DNA of 64,000 nucleotides from an uncultured Eubacteriales bacterium (GCA_902799465.1 CADCAS010000001.1:16055-80054), one strand, 5' to 3'; positions 45,707-54,336 are shown, numbered from the stretch's first letter. The notes: generated from the letters alone by a model not told the origin. A program made the numbers and translations.

Positions 45707-47779
45707 TTGAAACTCATCGGAAGGATCATTGCCAAGTACCGTGTGCTGGTGATACTGCTGGCGGTGGCGCTGCTGGTGCCCTCGGTGCTGGGCTTTATCA
45801 GGACCCGAGTGAACTACGACATACTGAGCTATCTGCCCGACACGCTGGAGACCGTCTATGGCCAGGACGTTCTGGTGGAGGACTTCGGGTCCGGGGCTTT
45901 CTCCATGGTCATCGTGGAGGGCATGGACAAGCGGGACGTGGCGGCGCTGGAGACGGCGCTGGAGGGCGTGGACCACGTGGAGGAGGTCCTGTGGTACGAC
46001 GACGCTCTGGGCATCGACGTGCCCGACGAGATGCTGCCCAAGAAGGTTCGGGACATCTTCTTCCACGACGACGCCACCATGATGATCGCCCTGTTCGACG
46101 ACACCACCTCCTCCGAGGACACCATGGCGGCCATCGCGGACATGCGCAGGCTCGTCAGCAGGCAGTGCTACATCAGCGGCATGGCGGGCATTGTCACGGA
46201 CATTAAAAACCTGGCCATGCAGGAGATGCCGGTGTACGTGGTGGTGGCGGCGGTGCTGTCGCTTCTGGTGCTGCTGCTGACCACCACCTCCTTCGTGGTG
46301 CCGTTCCTGTTTCTGGCCAGCATCGGCGTGGCCATCGTGTACAACATGGGGTCCAACGTGTTCCTGGGCCAGATCTCCTACATCACCCAGGCGCTGGTGG
46401 CGGTATTACAGCTGGGCGTGACGATGGACTATTCCATCTTCCTGCTCCACAGCTACGAAGCCGCCCGGGAGCACACCGAGGACCGCAACGCGGCCATGGG
46501 CGAGGCCATCTCGGAGACCTTCCTGTCGGTCATCGGCTCCTCCGTCACCACCATCGCGGGCTTCGCGGCGCTGATCTTCATGACCTTCGCCCTGGGCCGC
46601 GATCTGGGCGTGGTGATGATCAAGGGCGTCATCATCGGCGTGCTGTGCTGCGTCACCTTCCTGCCCGCCATGATCCTGACCTTTGAAAACGTCATCGAGA
46701 GGACCCGGCACCGTCCCTTCCTGCCCAATCTGGACCGCGTCTCGGACTTCATCATCAAGCACCGCCTGGTGTGGATACTGGTGTTTCTGGTGATTTTCTA
46801 TCCCGCCTACCGGGGCAACAACGACGTGCAGCTCTACTACAACATCGACAAGGGTCTGCCCGACACCCTGGACAGCGCCGTCGCCAACAAAAAGCTGTCC
46901 GAGGAATTCAACATGTCCAACATCCACATCCTCATGGCCGACAGCGGCATGCCCGCCAAGGACAAAAATCTTATGCTGGAGGAGATCGAGGACGTGGACG
47001 GCGTGCAGTGGGTGCTGGGACTGAGCACCATCTCCGGCGGCATGATCCCCGAGGACATGCTCCCCCAGCGACTGACCGAGAAGCTGCGCACAGACAAGAA
47101 CGAGCTGATGCTGATCTGCTCGGACTACGCCTCCGCCACCCCCGAGGTCAACGCCCAGATCGCCAAAATCAACGATATCGTCCACAGCTATGATGCTTCG
47201 GCCATGGTCATCGGCGAGGCTCCGCTGATGAAGGACCTGGAGGACGTGAACAACGTGGACCTGGTGCGCGTCAACACCGTGTCCGTGCTGGCCATATTCA
47301 TCATCGTCATGTTCGTGTTCAAGTCGCTGACCCTGCCCGCCATACTGGTCACCGTCATCGAATTCGCCATCTTCATCAACATGGCGTGGTCCTACTATAC
47401 CGGCGTCCAACAGCCCTTCGTGGCCCCCGTGGTGGTGGGTACCATCCAGCTGGGCGCGACGGTGGACTACGCCATACTGATGACCAGCCACTACGTCCGC
47501 CAGCGCCAGGCCGGGCTGGAGAAGCACGCCGCCGTCTCCGCGGCGCATAAGGCCTCGATGGTGTCCATCATCACCAGCGGACTGAGCCTGTTCGCCGCCA
47601 CCGTGGGCGTGGCCGTCTACTCCAACGTGGACATGATCAAGGCCATCGTCATACTCTTGGCCCGCGGGGCGCTCATCAGCATGGTCGTGGTCATCATGCT
47701 CCTTCCCGCCTTTTTGCTGGTGTTTGACAAGGTCATCTGCTGCACCACGGTGGGCATGCGGAAGTGCCTCAAATCGTAA
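45707..47779 (+). CDS. MMPL/RND-family transporter
   Basis: The 690-residue protein has the MMPL layout: TM1 (RIIAKYRVLVILLAVALLVP), an extracytoplasmic loop (about 35-175), five helices including LQLGVTMDYSIFLLHSYE with the GxxxDY proton-relay motif, then the repeat: TM7, a second loop (about 380-520) and helices with LGATVDYAILMTSHYVRQR. Both halves keep the Asp-Tyr pair. It starts at TTG 45707 with TTGGAGGT upstream. With the preceding heptad-repeat protein and the TetR regulator it forms a likely export system for lipids or amphiphiles. Confidence 0.92.
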   Translation: MKLIGRIIAKYRVLVILLAVALLVPSVLGFIRTRVNYDILSYLPDTLETVYGQDVLVEDFGSGAFSMVIVEGMDKRDVAALETALEGVDHVEEVLWYDDALGIDVPDEMLPKKVRDIFFHDDATMMIALFDDTTSSEDTMAAIADMRRLVSRQCYISGMAGIVTDIKNLAMQEMPVYVVVAAVLSLLVLLLTTTSFVVPFLFLASIGVAIVYNMGSNVFLGQISYITQALVAVLQLGVTMDYSIFLLHSYEAAREHTEDRNAAMGEAISETFLSVIGSSVTTIAGFAALIFMTFALGRDLGVVMIKGVIIGVLCCVTFLPAMILTFENVIERTRHRPFLPNLDRVSDFIIKHRLVWILVFLVIFYPAYRGNNDVQLYYNIDKGLPDTLDSAVANKKLSEEFNMSNIHILMADSGMPAKDKNLMLEEIEDVDGVQWVLGLSTISGGMIPEDMLPQRLTEKLRTDKNELMLICSDYASATPEVNAQIAKINDIVHSYDASAMVIGEAPLMKDLEDVNNVDLVRVNTVSVLAIFIIVMFVFKSLTLPAILVTVIEFAIFINMAWSYYTGVQQPFVAPVVVGTIQLGATVDYAILMTSHYVRQRQAGLEKHAAVSAAHKASMVSIITSGLSLFAATVGVAVYSNVDMIKAIVILLARGALISMVVVIMLLPAFLLVFDKVICCTTVGMRKCLKS

Positions 47780-47787
47780 ACCGGCGC

Positions 47788-47816
47788 TTGTAAAACGCCT
47801 CCGCGTCCGTTATAAT
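47788..47816 (+). promoter_or_regulatory. Promoter of the alpha/beta hydrolase gene
   Basis: TTGTAA (47788-47793) and TATAAT (47811-47816) with a 17-base spacer, just after the MMPL stop. Confidence 0.75.
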
Positions 47817-47842
47817 GGAAAAAACGGCGCGGAGGTGTTTTT

Positions 47843-48601
47843 ATGCCGGAGGTACGCAAATTCACCATCGACTGCGACGGCGTCGCCCTGAGCGCGGTGC
47901 TGGAGAAGCCCTGGTCCGATCGCGGGCCGCTGGTGATCGTGATTCACGGGTTCACAGGATACAAGGAGGAGCGGCACATCGTAGCGATTTCCCAGATGAT
48001 GAACGGGCTGGGCTTTGCCACGCTGCGGGTGGACATGTACGGCCACGGGGAGAGCGGCGGACGCTTTCACGATCACACGCTGCTCAAGTGGATGACCAAC
48101 GCGCTGGCGGTGACGGACTACGCCCGCGGGCTGGACGGCGTGACGGAGCTGTACCTGTGCGGCCACTCCCAGGGCGGGCTGATGGCGATGCTCGCCGCCG
48201 CCATGGAGCGCGACCGGATCGCGGGCCTCATTCCTCTCTCCCCCGCCGCGATGATCCCCGACGGCGCGCGCAGGGGCGCGCTGCTGGGCATGACGTTCGA
48301 CCCCCGCCACGTCCCCGAGGCGCTTGAGCGCGAGGACGGCGAATCTCTGGGCGGCAACTACATCCGCGCCGCCCAGCTGATCGACGTCGACGCCGCCATC
48401 GACGCCTACGACGGCCCGGTGCTCATCGTCCACGGCGACGCCGACGAGGCCGTCCCCCTGGAGGTGGGCGTCGCCGCCGCAAAGCGCTACAGGCACTACG
48501 ACCTCGCCATCATCCCCGGCGACACCCACTGCTACGACCACCACCTCGATCAGGCCGTGGAGGCCGTGAGGGCGTGGCTGACGGAGAGAACCGGGAAATA
48601 G
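47843..48601 (+). CDS. Alpha/beta hydrolase (cinnamoyl esterase-like)
   Basis: The 252-residue protein has the hydrolase fold with IHGFTGYKEERH (oxyanion loop), the nucleophile elbow CGHSQGGLMA, the acid LIVHGDADEAVPL and the His GDTHCYDHH. This order matches the bacterial feruloyl/cinnamoyl esterase group (LJ0536-like) of intestinal bacteria. It has no signal peptide, so it acts inside the cell. The ATG at 47843 follows GCGGAGGTG. It is monocistronic. Confidence 0.9.
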   Translation: MPEVRKFTIDCDGVALSAVLEKPWSDRGPLVIVIHGFTGYKEERHIVAISQMMNGLGFATLRVDMYGHGESGGRFHDHTLLKWMTNALAVTDYARGLDGVTELYLCGHSQGGLMAMLAAAMERDRIAGLIPLSPAAMIPDGARRGALLGMTFDPRHVPEALEREDGESLGGNYIRAAQLIDVDAAIDAYDGPVLIVHGDADEAVPLEVGVAAAKRYRHYDLAIIPGDTHCYDHHLDQAVEAVRAWLTERTGK

Positions 48602-48695
48602 AAAGTGGAGAATGGGGCGTTAAATGATAAGCTGACGCGCTCTCAATCAATCAGCGCCAGCCGCCATTCAACGCCCCACTCTCCACTCTCAACCC
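48601..48695. repeat. Heptad-arm inverted repeat element E8 (unit GTGGAGA)
   Basis: The left arm is AAAGTGG-AGAATGG-GGCGTTA. The right arm, in reverse complement, is GTTGAGA-GTGGAGA-GTGGGGC-GTTGAAT. The left arm is followed by AAGCTGACGCGC, the shared core. It begins at the last base of the hydrolase gene. Confidence 0.78.
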
Positions 48696-48744
48696 CTTAC
48701 AGCTTATTTCGTAACTGTTCAGTCCTTCGGCGAATTAGGATTTA

Positions 48745-48856
48745 TCGAATGAGAAATTAGGAATGAGGAATTATAGATGGTTTGGTCGCCCCTACAGAGT
48801 GCGCGGCAGCCACTATTCATTCCTAATTCCTAATTCCTAATTCCTAATTCTTCCGG
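48745..48856. repeat. Heptad-arm inverted repeat element E9 (unit GGAATTA)
   Basis: The left arm is GAATGAG-AAATTAG-GAATGAG-GAATTAT. The right arm has five CTAATTC units. Reading from the right end, GTGGCTGCCGCGCAC and CTGTAGGGGCGACC follow. E8 and E9 together occupy the 301-base gap between the hydrolase and mntP, 50 bases apart. Confidence 0.85.
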
Positions 48857-48902
48857 GCAAAGCCCCATTTATCACAGCAGAACTGAACAGATACTTTTTT
48901 TC

Positions 48903-49472
48903 TTAGATTCCACCCAAAAAGATTTCGATTCCAATTCCTATCAGGATCACTCCGCCCAGTATGGAGGCCCTGCCCGCGAGCCTGTCGCCGAAGTGTCTGC
49001 CGATGCGCAGGCCCGCGGCGCAGATCATGAAGGTGACCGCGGCGATGATGAGGCTTGCGGAGATGGCCGCGCCGGCATGGTATTCAGAGATGGTAAAGCC
49101 CACGGACAGCGCGTCGATGGAGGTGGCGATGCCCTGCATGCCGAGGGTGGCGGGCGTCAGCGCGGTGACGGCCTCGGCGTCGCCGCCCCGCAACCCCTCG
49201 AGGATCATCTTGCCGCCGATGAAGCCCAGCAGGGCGAGCGCGATCCAGGGGATGGCCCGCTGAAAGGCGGAGAAGGCCTCCGCGATGGTGCGCACGCAGA
49301 ACCACCCGGTCACGGGCATGATGAACTGGAATCCCGCGAAGGTCGCGGGGATGGCCCAGCGCCAGGCGCGCGACATGTTCGGCGTCGCCAGACCGTTGGC
49401 CACCGACACCGAGAAGGCGTCCATCGCCAGGCCCACGCCCAGCAGGACGCTGTTGAGTATGAATGCAGTCAA
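48903..49472 (-). CDS. mntP: Manganese efflux pump MntP
   Basis: MntP exports Mn(II). The 189-residue protein has six membrane helices in two halves, each with the family acidic motif: GLAMDAFSVSVANGL and GIATSIDALSVGFTI. Length is typical. The TTG at 49472 is preferred, 8 bases after GGAGGG; the upstream open frame (to 49532) has no ribosome site. I looked for the Mn-sensing yybP-ykoY riboswitch upstream but saw no match. Confidence 0.93.
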   Translation of the reverse strand: MTAFILNSVLLGVGLAMDAFSVSVANGLATPNMSRAWRWAIPATFAGFQFIMPVTGWFCVRTIAEAFSAFQRAIPWIALALLGFIGGKMILEGLRGGDAEAVTALTPATLGMQGIATSIDALSVGFTISEYHAGAAISASLIIAAVTFMICAAGLRIGRHFGDRLAGRASILGGVILIGIGIEIFLGGI

Positions 49473-49530
49473 CGCACGATCCCTCCATGCCCGGATAGAG
49501 TAGCATATGCGGCATTCCCGACGGCATGAC

Positions 49531-49558
49531 AAAGGGGAGCCGCGGCGGCTCCCCTTTT
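49531..49558. terminator. Terminator between the PRTase-like gene and mntP
   Basis: AAAGGGGAGCC (49531-49541) pairs with GGCTCCCCTTT (49547-49557), 12 bases after the PRTase-like stop. Confidence 0.7.
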
Positions 49559-49569
49559 GTCCGCAATTC

Positions 49570-50202
49570 CTACAGCTTGGAATAGCCGAAGCTGTTCACC
49601 AGCGCGTCGAGCCGCTGCCCGGCCTTGCACCAGGGGCATTCGGTGGCGTCGTGGGAGGCGTAGCCCGGCAGATCCCTGGGATTGAACAGGGAGGTCACGG
49701 GCAGGCCCGCCAGAGTATCGATGGTGGCGAATATGGCGGCGATGCCCACGGTCTTGCCCCCGTAGTAGGCGATGGCCTCGGTGGCGGACTTGGCGGTGTA
49801 GCCGGTGGTCACGGACGCCATCAGGATCAGCACGTTTTTCCCGTTGATCATCGGCGCGGAGTTTTCGCGGAAGATCAGCTGGCTGCCCACCGTGCGCTCC
49901 GGGGTGACCACGTTCATATCCCCGTGGGAGTTGATGTTCATGTAGCCCGCCTTGGTCATCTCGCTGGCCATGCAGGCCGCGATCACCTCCGTGCCGTCCA
50001 GGCACAGTATGGTGTCGATCAGGGTGTCCATCTTGTATTCCTTCGCCAGCTCCAGCGCCACCTTGCGCGCCTCGGCCAGGCGGAATTTCTGGTCGGTGAC
50101 GTCGATGTAATTATTGATGTGGCTGTGGCCGGTGGCGAAATGACCCCTGCTCACCTTCAGCAGGATGTCCTCCTTGGAGGTCGGATGACGGATGGGTTCC
50201 AT
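49570..50202 (-). CDS. Phosphoribosyltransferase-like protein (orotate PRTase-related)
   Basis: The 210-residue protein has a PRTase-fold pattern: IDTILCLDGTEVIAACMASE, then NVLILMASVTTGYTAKSATEAIAYYGGKTVGIAAIFATID, similar to the PRPP-binding loop and hinge of orotate phosphoribosyltransferase. The classic acidic DD of the PRPP motif is replaced by MASVTTG, so a transfer reaction is uncertain. A C-terminal CPWCKAG may bind metal. The ATG at 50202 follows GAAAGGGGG. No pyrimidine genes are nearby. Confidence 0.7.
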   Translation of the reverse strand: MEPIRHPTSKEDILLKVSRGHFATGHSHINNYIDVTDQKFRLAEARKVALELAKEYKMDTLIDTILCLDGTEVIAACMASEMTKAGYMNINSHGDMNVVTPERTVGSQLIFRENSAPMINGKNVLILMASVTTGYTAKSATEAIAYYGGKTVGIAAIFATIDTLAGLPVTSLFNPRDLPGYASHDATECPWCKAGQRLDALVNSFGYSKL

Positions 50203-50247
50203 GAAACGAGTCCCCCTTTCTTCGATAGCAAAAATTGTTATGGGATT

Positions 50248-50276
50248 ATTATATCTTAACATGATTGTTTTGTCAA
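50248..50276 (-). promoter_or_regulatory. Promoter of the PRTase-like gene
   Basis: A consensus TTGACA (50276-50271) and TATAAT (50253-50248) with 17-base spacing. Confidence 0.82.
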
Positions 50277-50331
50277 TGGGTTCGTGAAAACAGGAAATCC
50301 ACGTTCTAACGACGATTTAGCGCCCGGATGG

Positions 50332-50359
50332 TTGCATTTTGCGGGATATTCGCTATAAT
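50332..50359 (+). promoter_or_regulatory. Promoter of the Lrp-aminotransferase pair
   Basis: TTGCAT (50332-50337) and TATAAT (50354-50359) with 16-base spacing. Confidence 0.7.
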
Positions 50360-50393
50360 AGAAGGCATCATCCCTAAATATGGAGGCACGACG

Positions 50394-50873
50394 ATGGACG
50401 AATTATTGACCTTGCTGGAGAAGGACTGTCGGCAGACGCCGCAGCAGCTGGCGACGATGCTGGGCAGGACGGAGCAGGAGATCACCGACGAGATCGCCCG
50501 CTTTGAGAAGGAGCACATCATACTGGGCTATCCCGCGCTGGTGGACTGGACAAAGACCGACGACGAGATGGTGACGGCGCTGATCGAGGTGCGCATCGCG
50601 CCCCAGCGGGGCGACGGCTTCGACCGCATCGCCGAGCGCATCTATCAGTATGAGGAGGTGGAATCCCTCTACCTGATGTCCGGCGCCTACGACCTGGCGG
50701 TGACCATCACCGGCAAGTCCCTGCGCGAGGTGGCGGAGTTCGTCCACGCGCGGCTGGCCATCATCGAGGGCGTCACCGGCACCGCCACGCACTTCATCCT
50801 GAAGAAGTACAAGGAAAAGCATCACGTGTTCGAGAAGCTGCCCGAGCAGGAAGAGAGGTTGTTGTTCGTATGA
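50394..50873 (+). CDS. Lrp/AsnC-family transcriptional regulator
   Basis: The 159-residue protein has an N-terminal winged helix (MDELLTLLEKDCRQTPQQLATMLGR, EQEITDEIARFEKEHIILGY) and a C-terminal RAM effector domain (TALIEVRIAPQRG, VESLYLMSGAYDLAVTITG). RAM domains bind amino acids and build octamers. It overlaps the aminotransferase start by ATGA, so it probably regulates that gene in response to an amino acid. The ATG at 50394 follows TGGAGGCAC. Confidence 0.92.
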   Translation: MDELLTLLEKDCRQTPQQLATMLGRTEQEITDEIARFEKEHIILGYPALVDWTKTDDEMVTALIEVRIAPQRGDGFDRIAERIYQYEEVESLYLMSGAYDLAVTITGKSLREVAEFVHARLAIIEGVTGTATHFILKKYKEKHHVFEKLPEQEERLLFV

Positions 50874-52042
50874 TGGATTATGATCAGGTCCTCTCCCCCC
50901 GGGTACAGGCCATCGCCCCCTCGGGCATCCGCAAGTTCTTCGACCTTCTGGAAAACATGGACACCGACGACGCCATCTCCCTGGGCGTTGGCGAGCCGGA
51001 CTTCGTCACCCCCTGGCACATCCGCGACGCGGGCGTCTACGCGCTGGAGAAGGGCTTCACCAAGTACACCTCCAACGCGGGACTTGCGGACCTGCGGCGG
51101 GAGATCGCCAAGTACCTCTTTCGCCGGTTCGAGCTGCAATACGACCCCATGAAGCAGATGATCGTCACCGTGGGCGGCTCCGAGGGCATCGACATCGCCG
51201 TGCGGGCCATCGTCTCCGAGGGGGACGAGGTCATCGTGCCCGTGCCCTCCTTCGTGTGCTACGGGCCCATCGTGCAGCTGGCGGGCGGCGTGCCGGTCTA
51301 TGTGGAGACCAGGGCTGAAAACGAATTCCGCCTCACTGCCGACGAGCTCCGCGCCGCCATCACCCCCCGGACCAAGCTGCTGATCCTCCCCTTCCCCAAC
51401 AACCCCACCGGGGCCATCCTGGAGCGAGCGGACCTGGAGGCGCTGGCGGAGGTGCTGCGGGACACCAACATCATGGTGCTCTCCGACGAGATCTACGCCG
51501 AGCTGACCTACGGCGGTCACCACGTCTCTATCGCGAATATCCCCGATATGTACGACCGCACGCTGGTGGTCAACGGCTTCTCCAAGGCCTACGCCATGAC
51601 CGGCTGGCGGCTGGGCTACGTCTGCGGGCCCCAGCCCATCATCAAGCAGATGCTCAAGATCCACCAGTACGCCATCATGTGCGCCCCCACCACCAGCCAG
51701 TACGCGGCTGTGGAGGCCATGCGCGACGGCGACAACGACATCGCCATGATGTGCCGCGACTACGACTACCGCCGCCGCTTCCTGCTGGACAAGCTGCGCG
51801 GCGCGGGGCTGGAGTGCTTCGAGCCCAGGGGCGCGTTCTACATGTTCCCCTCCATCAAGTCCACCGGCATGACCTCCGCCGACTTCTGCGCCCGCTTCCT
51901 CACCGAGGAGCACGTCGCCGCCATCCCCGGCAACGCCTTTGGCCCCGGCGGCGAGGGCTTCGTCCGCATGTGCTACGCCTCCTCCCTCGCCAACCTCGCC
52001 GAGGCCATGGAGCGCCTCGAGCGGTTCCTGAAGCGGCTGTAA
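50870..52042 (+). CDS. Class I aminotransferase (AspC/PatA type)
   Basis: The 390-residue PLP enzyme has the fold-type I landmarks ISLGVGEPDFVTPWHI, KYTSNAGLADLRREI, VTVGGSEGIDIAVRA, LPFPNNPTGAIL (Asn), VLSDEIYAELTYGG (Asp) and VNGFSKAYAMTGWRLGY (PLP Lys), with the C-terminal Arg in EGFVRMCYA. It is close to aromatic/aspartate aminotransferases of Firmicutes. It is translationally coupled to the Lrp regulator. The exact amino acid substrate cannot be told. Confidence 0.92.
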   Translation: MMDYDQVLSPRVQAIAPSGIRKFFDLLENMDTDDAISLGVGEPDFVTPWHIRDAGVYALEKGFTKYTSNAGLADLRREIAKYLFRRFELQYDPMKQMIVTVGGSEGIDIAVRAIVSEGDEVIVPVPSFVCYGPIVQLAGGVPVYVETRAENEFRLTADELRAAITPRTKLLILPFPNNPTGAILERADLEALAEVLRDTNIMVLSDEIYAELTYGGHHVSIANIPDMYDRTLVVNGFSKAYAMTGWRLGYVCGPQPIIKQMLKIHQYAIMCAPTTSQYAAVEAMRDGDNDIAMMCRDYDYRRRFLLDKLRGAGLECFEPRGAFYMFPSIKSTGMTSADFCARFLTEEHVAAIPGNAFGPGGEGFVRMCYASSLANLAEAMERLERFLKRL

Positions 52043-52057
52043 TCATCATCCCCTGTC

Positions 52058-52090
52058 ACGGCAGAGACGCATGGTGTCTCTGCCGTTTTA
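52058..52090 (+). terminator. Terminator after the aminotransferase
   Basis: ACGGCAGAGAC (52058-52068) pairs with GTCTCTGCCGT (52076-52086), followed by TTTTA. Confidence 0.88.
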
Positions 52091-52155
52091 TACGGATCAA
52101 AGGAATCGGCCCTCCAAGCGCACTGTGCAGATTATTCACTTTCTTACATTAATGA

Positions 52156-52184
52156 TTGTCAAATCCGTATTCATATGGTATAAT
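52156..52184 (+). promoter_or_regulatory. Promoter of the AT-rich orphan gene
   Basis: TTGTCA (52156-52161) and TATAAT (52179-52184) with 17-base spacing and an extended TGG. Confidence 0.78.
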
Positions 52185-52227
52185 CTTCAATAACATAGAT
52201 TACTCTTAATCGGGGGTGCTTATTGAA

Positions 52228-53256
52228 ATGGGAAAGAGCATTATCAATACTGATTCGATAAAGATAGAAGAAGCTCCAACCAATGAAAACTATTCGGATT
52301 CAAACAAGTATACCAAACTGGATAGCGGTTCTGCCTCTGATATCAGCAGTCTCTTACACTTTTTGAATTCCCAGGCCATCGGCAACACATTGAGTGGAGC
52401 TTACCGCGTAGAGTTTCCGAAGGGCTTTACCGGCGTTCTTACACCTCACGGCGACGGTTATCTTGCCATGCTTCGAGACCCTGAAACAAAGAGTTTTCTT
52501 GCACACGGGACGCTTTACAGTCTGGATGACCTTGGCTTGATGTACAATGCTTTTTCTGTGCTTTCGCTGGCAACAGGTCAGTACTTCATGAGCCAGATCA
52601 ATGATAATCTGCGGGGAATCCAAACGAAGTTGGATGATGTCCTCAACTTTTTATACACAGACAAGTCCTGTGAAATCTATGCTGAGACAAAGATGATCAA
52701 CAGCATCTACATTAACGCAGTTTCGATCATGCATTGTTCCGAACAGCGCATCGCCGCATTGCAGACCATACAGAGAGCCAAAACACTTGCCGAGCGTAAT
52801 ATACAATTCTACTATCGGGACATGAAGAAGCTGGCTACAAAGCATGACGCTTTGGACAGCTTACAGAATGATTTGAATAATTATACCCAGGCAGTCAGCT
52901 TGTACGGCGTCTGCGCAGTGATGGAGATCGTCTTGTCCGAAAACTTCGATGAAGATTTTATGAAGTACATTGAGTCTGATTTGAAGCGTCATGTTGAGAA
53001 GCATCATGAAGAGGTCGGCCAACTGAAAGGCATGCTCATTAACATGCCAAAAGCTACTGGACCCGCACCATTCTTCCAGCCTCAGAAGGTCGATACCAGA
53101 AAACAACAAGAACTTCTCAAACTCATCGACGAGCTGCTTGGCGCCAATTCTCCTGTAAAGGGATACACGGAAGTCATCAGTCAGATGCGCGCTGAATACA
53201 ATAACAAATCAGAGTTTCGTATTACCAGCGACGGAAGCGTCTATAAATGCTCTTGA
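52228..53256 (+). CDS. Orphan protein of unknown function, low GC, probably acquired
   Basis: I do not recognise this 342-residue protein. It has a polar N-terminus (1-40), a beta-containing segment (GAYRVEFPKGFTGVLTPHGDGYLAML), a moderately hydrophobic helix (LGLMYNAFSVLSLATGQYFM, about residues 98-117) and a long helical, probably coiled-coil body (about 118-290). A short C-terminal piece ends DGSVYKCS. No signal peptide. Its codons use many A/T third positions and GC is clearly below the neighbours. It has its own promoter and terminator and sits beside palindromic repeat P3. The ATG at 52228 is chosen; a GTG at 52216 is possible. A single-gene defence or cargo role is conceivable but unsupported. 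Confidence 0.8.
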   Translation: MGKSIINTDSIKIEEAPTNENYSDSNKYTKLDSGSASDISSLLHFLNSQAIGNTLSGAYRVEFPKGFTGVLTPHGDGYLAMLRDPETKSFLAHGTLYSLDDLGLMYNAFSVLSLATGQYFMSQINDNLRGIQTKLDDVLNFLYTDKSCEIYAETKMINSIYINAVSIMHCSEQRIAALQTIQRAKTLAERNIQFYYRDMKKLATKHDALDSLQNDLNNYTQAVSLYGVCAVMEIVLSENFDEDFMKYIESDLKRHVEKHHEEVGQLKGMLINMPKATGPAPFFQPQKVDTRKQQELLKLIDELLGANSPVKGYTEVISQMRAEYNNKSEFRITSDGSVYKCS

Positions 53257-53270
53257 ATGAACTATTTCGC

Positions 53271-53305
53271 CCCACAAGCGTTTAACCACAGCGCTTGTGG
53301 GTTTT
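53271..53305 (+). terminator. Terminator of the orphan gene
   Basis: CCCACAAGCG (53271-53280) pairs with CGCTTGTGGG (53292-53301), followed by TTTT, 15 bases after the stop. Confidence 0.88.
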
Positions 53306-53349
53306 TAGCAAATTGTATCTATTAGCCTTGATACATAAATACACTTAAT

Positions 53350-53489
53350 GGGGAACGACCTCTCAGTCAGCCTTTCGGCTGACAGCTCCCCTGAAAGGGG
53401 AGCCAAGAGGAATAATGATGCGTCAACCTTGGCTCCCCTTTCAGGGGAGCTGTCGCCGACGGAGTCGGTGACTGAGAGGTCGTTCCCCA
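53350..53489. repeat. Palindromic repeat P3 (GACCTCTCAGTC...CAGCTCCCCT family)
   Basis: A full-length copy: GGGGAACGACCTCTCAGTC, an internal hairpin CAGCCTTTCGGCTG, GACAGCTCCCCTGAAAGGGG and their complements around a short unique centre. The right-arm hairpin tip differs (CCGACGGAGTCGG). With the terminator before it and the azlC promoter after it (TTGACA at 53547-53552, TAATATAAT at 53569-53577), it accounts for the 357-base gap. Confidence 0.88.
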
Positions 53490-53613
53490 TCAGCTATCCT
53501 CTCGCTCTCTTTCCAATGAATCGTCGCATCTCAACAAAACCTTCATTTGACATCCCACAAAATCGGAGTAATATAATAGTAGAAGCGCACATGCAACGAG
53601 GGAGGGTTCGGGC

Positions 53614-54336
53614 TTGAAGCTGACCGAACGGAAGCAGTGGTTTTTGAAGGGCATGCGGCACGGCATACCCATCATGCTGGGGTACTTCGCGGTATCCATC
53701 GCGCTGGGCATCGCGGCGAAGAACGCGGGCATGACGGCGCCGCAGGCGACCGTCGCGTCGGCGCTGATCATGGCGTCGGCGGGGCAGTACATCGGATTTA
53801 CGCTGATCGCGGCGGGTGCGAGCCTTCTTGAGGTCATCGTGATGGAGGCCATCGCCAACGCCCGGTATCTGCTGATGTCCACGGCGCTGTCCCAGAAGGT
53901 AGACCCGGCGCTGCCGATGCGCCACCGGCTGCTGATGGGGCTGTGGATCACCGACGAGATCTTCGGCGTTTCGGTGTCTGTAGACGGCCGCCTGAACCCC
54001 TATTACAACTACGGCATGGCCGCCGTGGCCACCCCCGGCTGGGCGCTGGGGACGCTGACGGGCGTGGTGCTGGGCAATGTGCTGCCAGTGCGGGTGGTGA
54101 GCGCCCTGTCGGTGGGCCTGTATGGCATGTTCATGTCCATATTTGTCCCGCCCGCGCGCAAAAACCCCGTCATCGCGGGCCTGGTGATCGTCAGCTTCGC
54201 GCTCTCCTACGCCTTCAACGCCCTGAGCTGGTTCGACGGCATCTCCTCGGGGATGAAGATCATCATACTCACCGTGACCATCTCCCTGGCGGCGGCGCTT
54301 ATTTTCCCGGTAAAGGAGGACGACCATGCGGCATAA
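53614..54336 (+). CDS. azlC: Branched-chain amino acid exporter subunit AzlC
   Basis: AzlC with AzlD exports branched-chain amino acids and analogues. The 240-residue protein has GMRHGIPIMLGYFAVSIALG, the AGMTAPQATVASALIMASAGQY family segment and about seven membrane helices ending ITLTVTISLAAALIFPV-like. A TTG at 53614, after GAGGGAGGG, is the start. It overlaps azlD by 11 bases. Confidence 0.93.
   Translation: MKLTERKQWFLKGMRHGIPIMLGYFAVSIALGIAAKNAGMTAPQATVASALIMASAGQYIGFTLIAAGASLLEVIVMEAIANARYLLMSTALSQKVDPALPMRHRLLMGLWITDEIFGVSVSVDGRLNPYYNYGMAAVATPGWALGTLTGVVLGNVLPVRVVSALSVGLYGMFMSIFVPPARKNPVIAGLVIVSFALSYAFNALSWFDGISSGMKIIILTVTISLAAALIFPVKEDDHAA

Noticed and set aside
49473..49560. yybP-ykoY manganese riboswitch upstream of mntP
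   Set aside because: The short region holds a terminator of the upstream gene and no recognisable riboswitch core.
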